A stretch of 64,000 bases of DNA from JAOUGY01 sp963792365 (GCA_963792365.1 CAWBVW010000004.1:186001-250000), one strand, 5' to 3'; shown: positions 36,315 to 46,324, numbered from the stretch's first letter. Translations and numbers: made by a program. The notes: generated from the letters alone by a model not told the origin.

Positions 36315-36736
36315 CACGAAACCATCCAGGGACCCGACCCGCCGATGTGGGTCGGCGTGACTCTGATCACATGCCCGGGAGGCGGATCCGGCATCGGCGG
36401 GAAACGGACGCCGGGACCGACATACACCTCGGCGAGCCGCTGCAAGAGCTCGGGGGCACCACCCTCGACGAGTCGGGCGGTCCCGCGCACCAACAGATAG
36501 TTGGACATGCCGATCGAATTGGTGCCTTCGGCTTCCACTGTCAAGGCGACGCGTGGGTTGCGAGCGATGTTGCGGACCTTGCGGCCACCCATGAGGTGGG
36601 CCATCACGATCTCGTCGTCGTCCACTCCGATCCACACGGCGCTCATCTGCGGACTGCCGTCGGGATTCACGGTGGCCAGGTGGGCGAGCCGCCCGGACGT
36701 CAGGACCGACAGCACTGGTTCGGTGAGGAGCGACAT
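36314..36736 (-). CDS. PPOX-class F420-dependent or flavin-binding protein
   Basis: The 140-residue split beta-barrel protein has LATVNPDGSPQMSAVWIGVDD and ARNPRVALTVEAEG, the usual strand motifs of pyridoxamine-phosphate oxidase-like proteins. VIRVTPTHIGG near the end is typical of the F420/FMN group. The reductase substrate is unknown. Coupled with the downstream methyltransferase (TGATG), it may belong to the same pathway. Confidence 0.87.
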   Translation of the reverse strand: MSLLTEPVLSVLTSGRLAHLATVNPDGSPQMSAVWIGVDDDEIVMAHLMGGRKVRNIARNPRVALTVEAEGTNSIGMSNYLLVRGTARLVEGGAPELLQRLAEVYVGPGVRFPPMPDPPPGHVIRVTPTHIGGSGPWMVS

Positions 36737-36787
36737 GGGGGCAACGCTACGCCGCAGTCGGTCCGACCGTCGGGCGATTCGGCGGGA

Positions 36788-37795
36788 TCAGTATTCGTCG
36801 TCGGGTCGTCGCTGTTTGCTCGGCTGGACCCGCGGAGGCTCGCCTGGTTGCTTGGGATAGTGCGGAGGCCACGGAGCGTCGCCCAAACCATGTTCCTCGT
36901 GGTCGCGGATCACCCACTCGAGCAGGGTCTCGAGTCGGAAAGGCGCATCGTCGATGCCATCGGTGAGGTCGCCGACCACCGAATACCGGTCGGCCGCGAA
37001 CCGATCCATCGGGAAGTCCTCGAGTTGCACGTCGTCGAGTTCGTCCCAGGTGAACGGAGCCGAGACAAGGCCGGTCGGGCGAACGCCGTACGCCGAGGAG
37101 ATGGTCTTGTCCCTGGCCATCTGGTTGAAGTCGATGAAGATGCCGTGCCGTTCCTCTTTCCACCACTTGGTGGTCACCAGATCCGGCATACGCCGCTCCA
37201 GCTCGCGGGCGAACGCCAGCCCGGCCCGCCTGACCTGGATGAAGTCCCAGATCGGCTCCAGCCTGACGTAGACGTGAATGCCCCGACTGCCGGAAGTCTT
37301 GGGCCACGCCACCGCCCCCAGCTCATCGAGGATCTCCTTGGCACCACGCACGGCCTTGCGGACATCTTCGAACCCGAACCCGGGAGTGGGATCGAAGTCG
37401 ATCCTCCACTCGTCCGGATGATCGATGTCCTCGGCTCGGACCGGCCACGGATGGAAGTCCAGACATCCCAGTTGCGCGAGCCGAAGGACGTCTCCCCCGG
37501 TTCGCGGAACGTTCATGACCCCCGGACGTTGGGAAGGAAAGCTGATCTCGACGGTGTCGAACGGGGTGTTCTTCGCCGCCCGCTTGTGATACACGGGAGG
37601 CTCCCCAACGCCCTTCATGTAGCGCTTGAGCATGGTCGGACGACCCTCGATACCTCGCAGCGCCCCGTCCACACAGCCAACGAAGTGCTCGATCACCTGA
37701 ATCTTGCTCCACCCTCGGTCGGGGAACACCACCCGTGATGGCGAGCTGATACGGATCTCTTCGCCCGCAACCTCGACCGTCGTCTCATCGGCCAT
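36788..37795 (-). CDS. LigD-type DNA polymerase/primase domain protein
   Basis: The 335-residue protein is a stand-alone polymerase domain of the archaeo-eukaryotic primase family, as found in LigD of NHEJ. The metal-binding DxD is Asp133-Phe-Asp135 in RIDFDP, and the nucleotide motif is SGSRGIH (168-174). FSWDELDD-like and the C-terminal Pro/Arg tail are visible. The NHEJ partners Ku and the LigD ligase and nuclease domains are not in the window. It is divergent from the aminotransferase gene across a long inverted repeat. Confidence 0.92.
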   Translation of the reverse strand: MADETTVEVAGEEIRISSPSRVVFPDRGWSKIQVIEHFVGCVDGALRGIEGRPTMLKRYMKGVGEPPVYHKRAAKNTPFDTVEISFPSQRPGVMNVPRTGGDVLRLAQLGCLDFHPWPVRAEDIDHPDEWRIDFDPTPGFGFEDVRKAVRGAKEILDELGAVAWPKTSGSRGIHVYVRLEPIWDFIQVRRAGLAFARELERRMPDLVTTKWWKEERHGIFIDFNQMARDKTISSAYGVRPTGLVSAPFTWDELDDVQLEDFPMDRFAADRYSVVGDLTDGIDDAPFRLETLLEWVIRDHEEHGLGDAPWPPHYPKQPGEPPRVQPSKQRRPDDEY

Positions 37796-37821
37796 GCCGG
37801 GACGCTACCACCGGAACCAGA

Positions 37822-37876
37822 CGGGTTTTCGCGCACAAAAGGTGCGTTATTCACGCACTTTGTGCGCGAAAACCCG
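37822..37876. repeat. Long imperfect inverted repeat in a divergent promoter region
   Basis: CGGGTTTTCGCGCACAAA (37822-37839) pairs exactly with 37859-37876. A further 6-bp stem lies inside after a two-base bulge, giving about 24 paired bases with a short loop. It lies between two divergent starts (37795 and 37917), so it is not a simple terminator. It may be an operator, a bidirectional regulatory hairpin, or a small mobile repeat. Confidence 0.8.
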
Positions 37877-37916
37877 CATCCGGTCGAGGGTTGGTGCAGG
37901 CGGTACGCTGATCGGC

Positions 37917-39611
37917 ATGGATTCGGCCAATCTCGTCGAAACGATCCGTCGATCGGTGATCGGGTGTGAGACCGCCGTTGCGACTCCCTACGGGACTCGC
38001 CGGGTCACCTATGCCGACTACACCGCATCGGGCCGATCGCTCTCGTTCATCGAGGACCTCATCCGCGACGAGGTGATGCCGCTCTATGCCAACACTCACA
38101 CGGAGACCTCTGGGACCGGAAGACAGACGACGCGATTCCGAGAAGACGCCCGGGAGATCATCCGCACCTGCGTCGGCGGGACCGCAGCCGATCACGCCGT
38201 GATCTTCGCCGGCTCCGGGTCCACCGGGGCCATCGACCGTCTGATCACCATCCTCGGCATCCGGCTCCCGGCGGCGCTCGAGGACCGATATGGATTGTCG
38301 GATCACATCCCGGTCGAAGATCGCCCCGTCGTCTTCGTGGGTCCCTACGAGCACCATTCCAACGAGTTGCCATGGAGAGAGTCGATCGCCACCGTGGTGG
38401 AGATCGCCGAGGACCACGACGGACACATCGACCTCCTCGACCTCGAGCGCCGACTCGTGGAGTTCGGTGACCGACCGCTCCGCATCGGGAGTTTCTCCGC
38501 GGCGTCGAACGTGACCGGAATCCTGTCGGACACGACCGCCATCTCCTCGCTCCTGCACCGGCACGGAGCCTTGTCGTTGTGGGACTTCGCTGCCGCCGCC
38601 CCGTATGTCGGCGTCGAGATGCGCTCGCCCGTACACGACGGCGACGACTACAAGGACGCGATCTTCCTCTCGCCCCACAAGTTCATCGGCGGCCCAGGAA
38701 CGCCGGGGGTCCTCGTTGTGCGTCGCGACCTGCTCAAGAACAGGGTGCCCTCCGTGCCGGGTGGAGGGACCGTCGCCTACGTCAATCCGGAACATCACTC
38801 GTACCTCGTCGACGCCGAGCACCGTGAGGAAGGCGGTACTCCGGCCATCCTCGAGTCGATTCGGGCCGGGCTGGTGTTCAAGCTGAAGAGCACGGTCGGA
38901 GTCGACCAGATCCGCTCGCTCGAGCAATCGTTCATCCGTCGGGCGATCGAGTCGTGGTCGGCGAATCCGTCCATCCGCATCCTCGGAAACCCCGATGCCG
39001 AGCGGCTGTCGATCGTGTCGTTCGTCATCCGAGCTCCCGAGCACCTCGGTGCCGATCGATACCTGCACCACAACTTCGTGGTGGCAGTCCTCAACGATCT
39101 GTTCGGCATCCAGGCTCGCGGTGGCTGCAGCTGCGCCGGACCCTACGGTCACCGCCTCCTCGGAATCGACCTCGAGACCAGCCACCTCTTCGAACACGCC
39201 ATCGCCGAAGGATGCGAGGTGATCAAGCCAGGATGGATTCGGGTCAACTTCAACTACTTCATCTCCGAAGAGGAGTTCCAGTTCCTCCTGTCGGCGCTGC
39301 ATCTCGTCGCCGACGAAGGTTGGCGCCTGCTGCCCGACTACGAGTACGTTCCTGAGACCGCGTTGTGGCGGCATCGGGAGGGGACACCCGTGCCTCCGCT
39401 GTCACTGCATGAGATCGAATTTGCGCCGGATGGGCCACAGGTTCCCCATCGCCCCGCGACCGGAACCGAACACGACTTCGATCGGTATCTCGAAGAGGCG
39501 AGGGAGATCATCGCCCGACGACACGAGAGCTGTGAGGATTCCGAGCCACTCGGGTCTGGTGCCGAATCACTGCGATGGTTCCCGCTGCCGGCAGAGGCTG
39601 TTCGGCGCTGA
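37917..39611 (+). CDS. Class V aminotransferase (cysteine desulfurase-like)
   Basis: The 564-residue PLP protein is of the NifS/SufS fold family. PLP Lys255 is in LSPHKFIGGPGTPG, and the phosphate loop is FAGSGSTGAI. The Cys in RGGCSCAGPYGH (404, 406) lies where desulfurases keep their catalytic Cys. Length is greater than SufS (about 410) because of extra segments and a C-terminal extension, so it may act on another substrate. ATG 37917. It is divergent from the LigD-type polymerase gene. Confidence 0.85.
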   Translation: MDSANLVETIRRSVIGCETAVATPYGTRRVTYADYTASGRSLSFIEDLIRDEVMPLYANTHTETSGTGRQTTRFREDAREIIRTCVGGTAADHAVIFAGSGSTGAIDRLITILGIRLPAALEDRYGLSDHIPVEDRPVVFVGPYEHHSNELPWRESIATVVEIAEDHDGHIDLLDLERRLVEFGDRPLRIGSFSAASNVTGILSDTTAISSLLHRHGALSLWDFAAAAPYVGVEMRSPVHDGDDYKDAIFLSPHKFIGGPGTPGVLVVRRDLLKNRVPSVPGGGTVAYVNPEHHSYLVDAEHREEGGTPAILESIRAGLVFKLKSTVGVDQIRSLEQSFIRRAIESWSANPSIRILGNPDAERLSIVSFVIRAPEHLGADRYLHHNFVVAVLNDLFGIQARGGCSCAGPYGHRLLGIDLETSHLFEHAIAEGCEVIKPGWIRVNFNYFISEEEFQFLLSALHLVADEGWRLLPDYEYVPETALWRHREGTPVPPLSLHEIEFAPDGPQVPHRPATGTEHDFDRYLEEAREIIARRHESCEDSEPLGSGAESLRWFPLPAEAVRR

Positions 39612-39651
39612 ACGATCGACACGGTCGCTGCCGGTGTGCCAGCATTGCACG

Positions 39652-40125
39652 ATGATCGATCCTGTCACCGACCCATCGCCGGACGAGGTCGCTCGATGGC
39701 ATCGCACCATGGGTCCTTTGTTGTTCAATCGAACGTGGGAACTCCTCGACCTCGACGAGCGCAACGAACACGACGACGACGCGATGCTGTCTGCCACCTT
39801 CGGGCAACGGTTCCACTGGTATCAGGTCGGCACACCGCTGCACATGGCGATTTCGGACTGGCAGGTGTCGCGAGTGGCGGCGGTGCTCGGTTTCGCCGAC
39901 CTCGCCGAACGATTCGGGCGCCGCTCCCTCGACCTGTGCGAGGAGAACGATCTTCCCCCGTTCTACCGGGGGTATGCCCATGAAGCGCTCGCCAGGGCCG
40001 CCGACGTCATGGACGATCACAAGACCCGCGATCAACACGTACTCGCGGCCCGGGAGTTGCTGCATCTGATCCCCGACGATGACGAGCGGGCCATGCTCGA
40101 AGCAGACGTCCAGATGATGATCTGA
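39652..40125 (+). CDS. Hypothetical protein
   Basis: The 157-residue acidic protein starts at ATG 39652. It has no signal or membrane segment and looks all-helical (MGPLLFNRTWELLDLDERNEH, then ARAADVMDDHKTRDQH). No family is recognised; it resembles tetratricopeptide-like or ferritin-like helical bundles only loosely. It is convergent with the ATPase remnant after 14 bases. Confidence 0.6.
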   Translation: MIDPVTDPSPDEVARWHRTMGPLLFNRTWELLDLDERNEHDDDAMLSATFGQRFHWYQVGTPLHMAISDWQVSRVAAVLGFADLAERFGRRSLDLCEENDLPPFYRGYAHEALARAADVMDDHKTRDQHVLAARELLHLIPDDDERAMLEADVQMMI

Positions 40126-40139
40126 TCGCTCGCAGCCGA

Positions 40140-42071
40140 TCAGGCGAGCGCCTCGGCGGCGGCCCGGTGCGCTTCGACCGGCTCGAGCGTGGGGGCGGGA
40201 GGACCCGGCCCGACGTCCAACAGCACATCGAAACCTGCGAAGCCCGCAGCAACGAGCTGGCGCCACTTCGGGTGGAACCGGGACAATGTCCGGACGATTC
40301 GTTTGCACAGTGCCACGTCGATATCCATCGCCACGAGCCCCGCCGTCGTCAATGTGAGGGCATCCCATTCGGCGCTGCCGAACGCCACCTGGAGACGGCA
40401 AGCCTCTGCCGCCAGCCGTCTTGCGTCGTCGAGCCCCGCGCCATGAGCTGCGTAGGCGGCCAGTGCCGTGCAGATCTGGGCGTTGAGCCAGTTCCGATCG
40501 CGCCTGAGCGCTACCGCCGAATCCTCGAACTGGCGAAGAGCGTGCTCGAACTTCGAGTCGCGCAGATCGACGAGCGCGCGCATCGCCGATGCCATCGCCT
40601 CGAGGTCGACCGGACCAGCCGACCGAGCATCATCGAGAGCCCCATCGAGGAGCTCATCGGCGGCCGGATCCGCCCGCATCACTGCGTTGACGCCGCCAAA
40701 CATTCCTGCGAGGCCGGCGCCGGCGTGGACGCCGCGATCGACGAACTGCTCTCGGGCCGAGGCGAGCAGGTCGGCGCCGTGGTCGAGCTCATCAAGGTCT
40801 ACGATGCCGGCGATCGCTCCGACGGTTCTCGCCCGCCCACCCTGGAACCGAGCCCATGCGAGAAGGGTGCGGCTGCCCACAGCCTCGAACGCGGCTTCGG
40901 CCCGTTCCAAACGTGCGAACGCATGGTCGTAGTCGATGTTGAAGTCCGCTGCGACACCTGCAGCCATCTGGAGACGCGGGTCCGATTCCTCACCGGACGT
41001 GGCACTCACCTCGTGCACCCACCGTGAGGCCTCCTCCGAGTGCCCTTGCGTCGTCCAGTAGGGCATCAACACCTGAACCATCGCAGACGCCAGGCTGGAT
41101 GTGGGAGCGATCTCGTTCTCACTGTCACCGTCGAGCGCCAGCCTCAGGGCAGCGCGCATGTTGTCGTGGTCGGCATCGAGGGCATCCACTGCCTCCGCCG
41201 TGCCCACGTACATCCGAGGACCGTGCTCTATCGCTCGGCCCGCAAAGTAACCGCGGTGGGCTTCCAGCAACCAGCGACGCTCGTCGGGGTCCAGCGTCTC
41301 GAGGGAGGCTCGACGGACGCTCTCCAGCATCGAGAATCGGATGCCGGAGTCGCGGTGGTCCACCAGCAACACCGACTTGGTGACGAGACGGTCGAGGAGC
41401 CCGTCCAGCGTGGCTCGGTCCAGCGATCCGTCTGAGCACAGGTCGAGCGCCGCCATGCTGTCGAACCCTCCCCGGAACACTGAGAGTCTTTCGAGAGCGT
41501 GACGCTCGTCGTCCGCCAACAGCCTGAGACTCCGGCTGATCGCCTCGTGCCAGCTCCGATGATGCTTGATGCCGTCGGCTGTGTCCTGGACCCGAACCTC
41601 GTCCCCACGCTCGAGCGCAGCCAGGATCTCAGGGATCGATCGCGACTCACACAGGGTGGCAGCGAGCTCGATGGCCAGCGGGATTCCGTCGAGACGTCGA
41701 CAGGTCCGGGCGATGTCCACCGAGTGTCCGTCGAGATCTGCACGCGTTCGCTCGCGAGCTCGTTCCTTGAACAACAAGACCGCATCGGACCCGGCGAGGT
41801 CGCCTGGCCAGTTCGACGCCGGCACGGTCAGTGGTGCCAACTGCCACACCACCGCACCTGGAACGAGCGGCTCGTGCTGCGACGTCGTCATCACCCGAAC
41901 CCCGGTCGATGCGGCGTTCAATTCACGGGCCATGGACGAGGCTGCCTCGGCAACGTGTTCACAGTTGTCGAGGACGACGAGGAGCGACCGGTCGAGGACT
42001 GCGGTCTTCACCGCCTCGAGGGCCGTGACTCCGGCCCGCTGACCAGTCCCGATCGCGGCGGCGACGGTCAC
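40140..42071 (-). pseudogene. AfsR-type NB-ARC/TPR regulator, 5'-truncated
   Basis: The frame runs 643 residues from GTG 42071 to 40140. It starts in the middle of an NB-ARC ATPase: VTVAAAIGTGQRAG is the stretch after the P-loop in AfsR/SARP and LuxR-type regulators. It then has Walker B LLVVLDNCEHV, a conserved RLDGIPLAIELAA motif, a winged-helix part and a long TPR-like C-terminal region. The P-loop and any N-terminal DNA-binding or SARP domain are missing. The truncation coincides with the truncation of the gene on the other side (from about 42083), so both were lost in one event. As it stands it cannot bind nucleotide normally. Confidence 0.8.
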
Positions 42072-42082
42072 CGGCCTCCACC

Positions 42083-42907
42083 CCCGACGACCGCGACCAG
42101 ATCCGCGGGCGCGACCTCGAGGATTGGTACGCCTTGCTTCCGGACGAACCCGGAAGCGACGAGCGGCTCGAGCTCGGCAGGGACTTCGACATCGTGGTCA
42201 TGGCGATTCCGCCTCCGGCGCACCCGTGGACGTGTTCGAGCCTCCTGAAGCACGATGGATGGCGTGCGATGGTCGACGGCCTGGAGTTCATCGCCACCCA
42301 AGGGGTTCAGCTCTGGCTCGAAGACCCCCCTGAGAGCCTCGGACTGCCCGGGTCGCCTTATCGATCGGATCCGGAACGTTGGTCGACCGCCGAGTGGCTC
42401 GACCCGTTCTCGTGCTGGGTCGACTACTCCGACCTGATCCAAGAGGAGACCTGGGGGCACCGCCGACCCCGAAGCCTCGTGTACTTCTGCGGTCCGCTCC
42501 CGCATCAGGATCCGTTCCCAGATCCGGCTCGTGGCGAACGTCCGGAGTTTGGCGTGGAGGCCCAGAACGAGGTCGAGCGCCAGACCCACCGGATGCTGCA
42601 CAACATCGAGAAGCTCCTGCCCGGTGCCATGCGGAGCGGCTCTTTCGACTACGACAAGCTCGTGGACCACGATGGCAGTCGAGACGCGACGGGCCCGGAT
42701 CGGCTGAAGAGCCAGTATCTCCGCGCCAACGTCGTCCCAACGGAGCGCTACGGGCTTGCACGTCCCAATGACACGCGCAATCGCAGGTCTGCGTGGGAGT
42801 CGGGATACGGGAACATGGTGTTGGCCGGCGACTGGACCAACACCGGGTTGAACATCAACTCATTCGAGGGAGCCGCCATCTCCGGGGCATTGGCCCATTC
42901 GCCGTGA
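42083..42907 (+). pseudogene. FAD-dependent amine oxidase-like protein, 5'-truncated
   Basis: The frame is open and protein-like from about 42083 (TPDDRDQIRGRDLEDWYAL) to the stop at 42907, although the first conventional start is TTG 42134. The C-terminal motif LAGDWTNTGLNINSFEGAAI is the FAD-binding end of flavin amine oxidase/phytoene desaturase-like enzymes. The N-terminal Rossmann FAD-binding GxGxxG is absent. It abuts the truncated ATPase head-to-head, so the 5' parts of two genes were removed together. Homologous intact genes elsewhere would confirm the lost lengths. Confidence 0.75.
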
Positions 42908-43029
42908 CCGGCACACCGGACCTTGCCTCGATCATCGGCTATGACTTCTTGCGTGCCATGGGTGGGCCGCGCCCGCCACGGGATTGGAGGCCCGCCGCAG
43001 AGAAATCGCGGAGGTGCTTGGAACTCAGG

Positions 43030-43671
43030 TCAGCCGACAGCGAGGCGTTGTACCAGGAACCCAAGCATCCGCTCCCATGCCTGGGCGGCCGCCGCCGGAT
43101 CGAAGGCGTCGCGGTCCTCTTCGAAGAACCAATGAGACGCACCAGGGTATCGGTGGGTTTCGACCTCGAGGTCGACGAGCGCCATGGTCGCCTCCATGAA
43201 CGAGGCCTCGTCGTCGGGCACGAGCGGGTCGTTGTCGGCCAGATGCAGCTGGTATCCGGCTTCAGCACCTTCGAAGTCGATCGATTGCGTTCCGTAGAAC
43301 GACACGACCGCCGCGATGGTCTCCGGCATGCGGACCGACGCCCAAAGTCCGAGCGATGCCCCCATCGAGAAGCCCACGACCGCAATGCCCTGCTCGGGGT
43401 CGGCGGCACGGCTCTGCACCAGCCTTGCCGAGCTCAGCACGAGGCGGGCCAGGTGGTTGGGGTCGGCATCGGCGAGATGCTGTTCGGCCAGCTCCGGGAC
43501 CTCGAACACCGCGCCCTGATTCAGGTCGGGCGCGAGGACCGTGAAGCCCTCCTCAGATATGCGATCGGCGAGTCTCCGAAAGAAGTGCGAGAGACCCCAC
43601 CATGAGTGCAGGAGGAGAACTCCGGGGCCGGTTCCGGTGGGCGGCGTGACGAAGTAGGCGGAGTCGCTCAC
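43030..43671 (-). CDS. Dienelactone hydrolase family protein
   Basis: The 213-residue alpha/beta hydrolase starts at GTG 43671; a TTG at 43692 is possible. Residues near 15-30 form the usual strand and oxyanion loop PGVLLLHSWWGL. The nucleophile elbow is GFSMGAS with Ser102 instead of the Cys of true dienelactone hydrolases. The catalytic Asp is in DNDPLVPDDE and the His in GASHWFFEE. It is probably an esterase-type hydrolase with unknown substrate, divergent from a small membrane protein gene. Confidence 0.85.
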   Translation of the reverse strand: MSDSAYFVTPPTGTGPGVLLLHSWWGLSHFFRRLADRISEEGFTVLAPDLNQGAVFEVPELAEQHLADADPNHLARLVLSSARLVQSRAADPEQGIAVVGFSMGASLGLWASVRMPETIAAVVSFYGTQSIDFEGAEAGYQLHLADNDPLVPDDEASFMEATMALVDLEVETHRYPGASHWFFEEDRDAFDPAAAAQAWERMLGFLVQRLAVG

Positions 43672-43734
43672 CGTTGCGAGCGTACCGCGCAAGGCACGTC
43701 ATGTCGGAGTCGGCATGGAGTAGCGTCGGGGACG

Positions 43735-44064
43735 ATGGTCTGGTTCCGAAGACGCTCCACACCGTGGGTGCTGTTGGTTCTCCATGCTCTCGGCGGAAGC
43801 TGCGCCGCAGGGCTGGCGACCGCGATCTGGATGATGATCCGTCAGGGCCGGGACCCAATTCCGTGCTTTCTCGATGCGTGCGAGACCGAGATGGCGATCG
43901 CTGCCGTGCTCGTGACCGGAACCTACTTCGCTGCCTGTGTCGGCGCCGGCGCCGCTCTCGGCCTGAGCGAGATGACCGGTGCCGGCTCGACGAGGGTTCG
44001 GTCTTGGTTGGCGTTCGCAGGTCCCCCGGCGCTCTGGGTTGTGGTGTTCGCGTCGGTTGCGTGA
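43735..44064 (+). CDS. Small membrane protein, unknown function
   Basis: The 109-residue protein starts at ATG 43735. It has three hydrophobic stretches: an N-terminal one (WVLLVLHALGGSCAAGLATAIW), a middle one (AIAAVLVTGTYFAACVGAGA) and a C-terminal one. Four Cys residues are scattered, and no family is recognised. It lies between the hydrolase and a convergent PPOX-like gene. Confidence 0.6.
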   Translation: MVWFRRRSTPWVLLVLHALGGSCAAGLATAIWMMIRQGRDPIPCFLDACETEMAIAAVLVTGTYFAACVGAGAALGLSEMTGAGSTRVRSWLAFAGPPALWVVVFASVA

Positions 44065-44080
44065 ACTCCGCCCAGCTCGA

Positions 44081-44509
44081 TCACTCCGAAGGCACCCACA
44101 CCTTCGCTACGAAGTTCGGGCCAAGGAGACGAGCCCTGGAGACCGCTACCTCGGCGAACGCGACATCGGCCTCCTCCTTGGCACCGAAGAACTGCGAGAG
44201 CGTGAACGGGAAGTGCCCGGCATCCCATATCTGGGACTTGTCGTCGTCGCTCTCGCGCACCGTCGCCGCACCCCACGCCGCGAGTTCTCCCGGTCCCTCC
44301 GAACCCACCGGCCAGTAGAAGGCCACGGCTTCGTTCTCCCGCAGATTGCGGAACTTCTTCGAACCGGGCCGGGTTGCGATCCACAGCGTGCCCGGCGAGA
44401 ACCCTGGCGCGACCGCCGACACGTGGGGCCGACCGTCTGCATCGGCGGTTCCCAGGTATGCAACCCACGAGATCGCCTGGGCCGCACTCACGAACTCATC
44501 CCAGTCCAT
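44081..44509 (-). CDS. Pyridoxamine 5'-phosphate oxidase-like protein
   Basis: The 142-residue protein starts at ATG 44509. It has the PPOX strand motif AYLGTADADGRPHVSAVAPGF and LWIATRPGSKKFRNLRENEAV, in which the basic cluster binds flavin phosphate or F420. WGAATVRE follows. It is a small reductase or general stress protein of the FMN/F420 type and is convergent with the small membrane protein gene. Confidence 0.85.
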   Translation of the reverse strand: MDWDEFVSAAQAISWVAYLGTADADGRPHVSAVAPGFSPGTLWIATRPGSKKFRNLRENEAVAFYWPVGSEGPGELAAWGAATVRESDDDKSQIWDAGHFPFTLSQFFGAKEEADVAFAEVAVSRARLLGPNFVAKVWVPSE

Positions 44510-44565
44510 CGCATCGAAGCATACGCCCGGCTCGGATACGCACGTCGCCGGGGTCCATACACTGG

Positions 44566-46212
44566 ATGTCCGTGTCCGACGCATTCGCTCCGCTGCGAGT
44601 ACCCCGATACCGAGCTCTCTGGGTGGCATCCGTCTTCTCCAACATGGGCTCGTTCTTCCAGACCGTGGCCGCTTCATGGTTGATGAAGGACCTCACGGAC
44701 TCGTCGGCCACCTGGGTCGGACTGATGGTGGCCTCGAACATGCTGCCTCTGCTGTTCCTCGCCCTCATATCCGGGGTCATCGCCGACACCTTCGATCGGG
44801 CCAAGGTGATGCTCGCCTCCCAGGTGGCGATGGGTGCCGGAGCGGCAGCCATGGCGGTGCTCACCGCGACCGGAGTCATCACCCCCGGCCTGCTATTGGC
44901 GCTCGGATTGCTGATGGGCGTGGGTATGGCCTTCAACCTGCCTGCGTGGCAGTCCCTGGTGCCCGACCTCGTCCCGCGTGGAATGCTCGCCAGCGCCGTC
45001 GCCCTCAACTCCGCCGGCTTCAACGTCGCCAGAGCGATAGGACCGGCGATCGGCGGCATCATCCTCGCCACGGCCGGTCCGGCCTTGGGGTTCGGGCTCA
45101 ATGCTGTCAGCTATCTGGGCGTGATCGTTGTGTCGTCGGTGCTCGCCCAGCGGTTGGTGACCCCTCAGCGTGATCAGACTTCCATCACCAGCGCGATCTC
45201 CCAGTCGATCCGCTTTGCTCGTTTCACCCCTTCGTTTCGCCGGCTCCTGCTCCTGGTCTCGTTGTTCGCGCTCACCTCGGCTTCGGTGCAGTCCGTACTG
45301 CCGAACCGAACGTCGGAGCTGGGTGGGGGTGAGACGATGTATGGACTGCTGCTCGGGGCAATGGGAGCCGGCGCCTTGGTCGCAGCGGTGATCCGAAAGC
45401 GTCTGTCCGATCGACTCGGAGCCAGAGCCGTCCCCGCAACGGTGACGCTGTTCGGTCTCGCCGGTATGACCGTCGGGCTGGCCCCTTCGGTGTGGGTCGC
45501 CGGAGGGGCGATGGTGCTGTCAGGCCTCGCTTGGGTCCTCACGCTCACGACGCTGAATGCATCGAGCCAGATGATGGCGCCGGAATGGATCAGGGGACGG
45601 GCGATGAGCCTCTACACGCTCGCGTTCTCGGGTGTCTTCCCCATCGGTTCGATCATCGCGGGAGCGCTCGCCGACCTCATCGGGGCGGGACGAGCCATGA
45701 CCCTCCTCACGGCCGCCACGACCGGTCTCGGGGTCATGGCGCCGCGGTTCCGGCTGCCGATCCTCGGCGAGATCGAAGCCCCCGAGTTCAACGAGGACCG
45801 TCCCGCTCCCGAACACGTCGACACGGAGGGAGGGCCGGTGATGGTGCTCAATACCTGGACCATCTCCCGCGCCGATCTCGCGCCGTTCCTCGAGTTGATG
45901 AGCGACATCCGTCTCATCCGGTTGCGCACCGGGGCCTATCGCTGGCGTCTGTACCGGAACGCCGACGATCCGCACCGTCTCAGCGAGATGTTCCTGTGCC
46001 GGTCATGGGAGGAGCATCTCGCTCAGCATCGCCGCATCGATGACGCCTCGGCCGCCCTCATCCGCAAGGCCCGTGACTTCGCCACCGACGGAGGCCCCAC
46101 CAGCCGCCACCTGGTGGCCGTGGACGTCGACCATCCGGAGGACTGGGAGCCTCTCATCGTCGCCCATGAGGAGTACCACCGAGTCGACGGGTCTGTCCCC
46201 CTCGACCGATGA
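44566..46212 (+). CDS. MFS_3-type transporter with a C-terminal extension
   Basis: The 548-residue protein starts at ATG 44566. About twelve transmembrane helices occupy residues 15-400 (YRALWVASVFSNMGSFFQTVAASWL, ...NLPAWQSLVPDLVPRG, typical of the EntS/transmembrane secretion effector group). A roughly 140-residue soluble C-terminal domain follows, with EMFLCRSWEEHLAQHRRIDDA, an ABM-like segment that this transporter family often carries. Substrate is unknown; siderophore or small-molecule efflux is common in the group. Confidence 0.88.
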   Translation: MSVSDAFAPLRVPRYRALWVASVFSNMGSFFQTVAASWLMKDLTDSSATWVGLMVASNMLPLLFLALISGVIADTFDRAKVMLASQVAMGAGAAAMAVLTATGVITPGLLLALGLLMGVGMAFNLPAWQSLVPDLVPRGMLASAVALNSAGFNVARAIGPAIGGIILATAGPALGFGLNAVSYLGVIVVSSVLAQRLVTPQRDQTSITSAISQSIRFARFTPSFRRLLLLVSLFALTSASVQSVLPNRTSELGGGETMYGLLLGAMGAGALVAAVIRKRLSDRLGARAVPATVTLFGLAGMTVGLAPSVWVAGGAMVLSGLAWVLTLTTLNASSQMMAPEWIRGRAMSLYTLAFSGVFPIGSIIAGALADLIGAGRAMTLLTAATTGLGVMAPRFRLPILGEIEAPEFNEDRPAPEHVDTEGGPVMVLNTWTISRADLAPFLELMSDIRLIRLRTGAYRWRLYRNADDPHRLSEMFLCRSWEEHLAQHRRIDDASAALIRKARDFATDGGPTSRHLVAVDVDHPEDWEPLIVAHEEYHRVDGSVPLDR

Positions 46213-46324
46213 TCGGCGATCCCGTCAGAAGACGAGCAACGAGCAGCCAGCGGACACGAGACCGCTCCCTGGCGATGGCGGGCCAACCCTCTCAGACGGC
46301 TTCCTCAACTCCTAGCCTCCGGGC

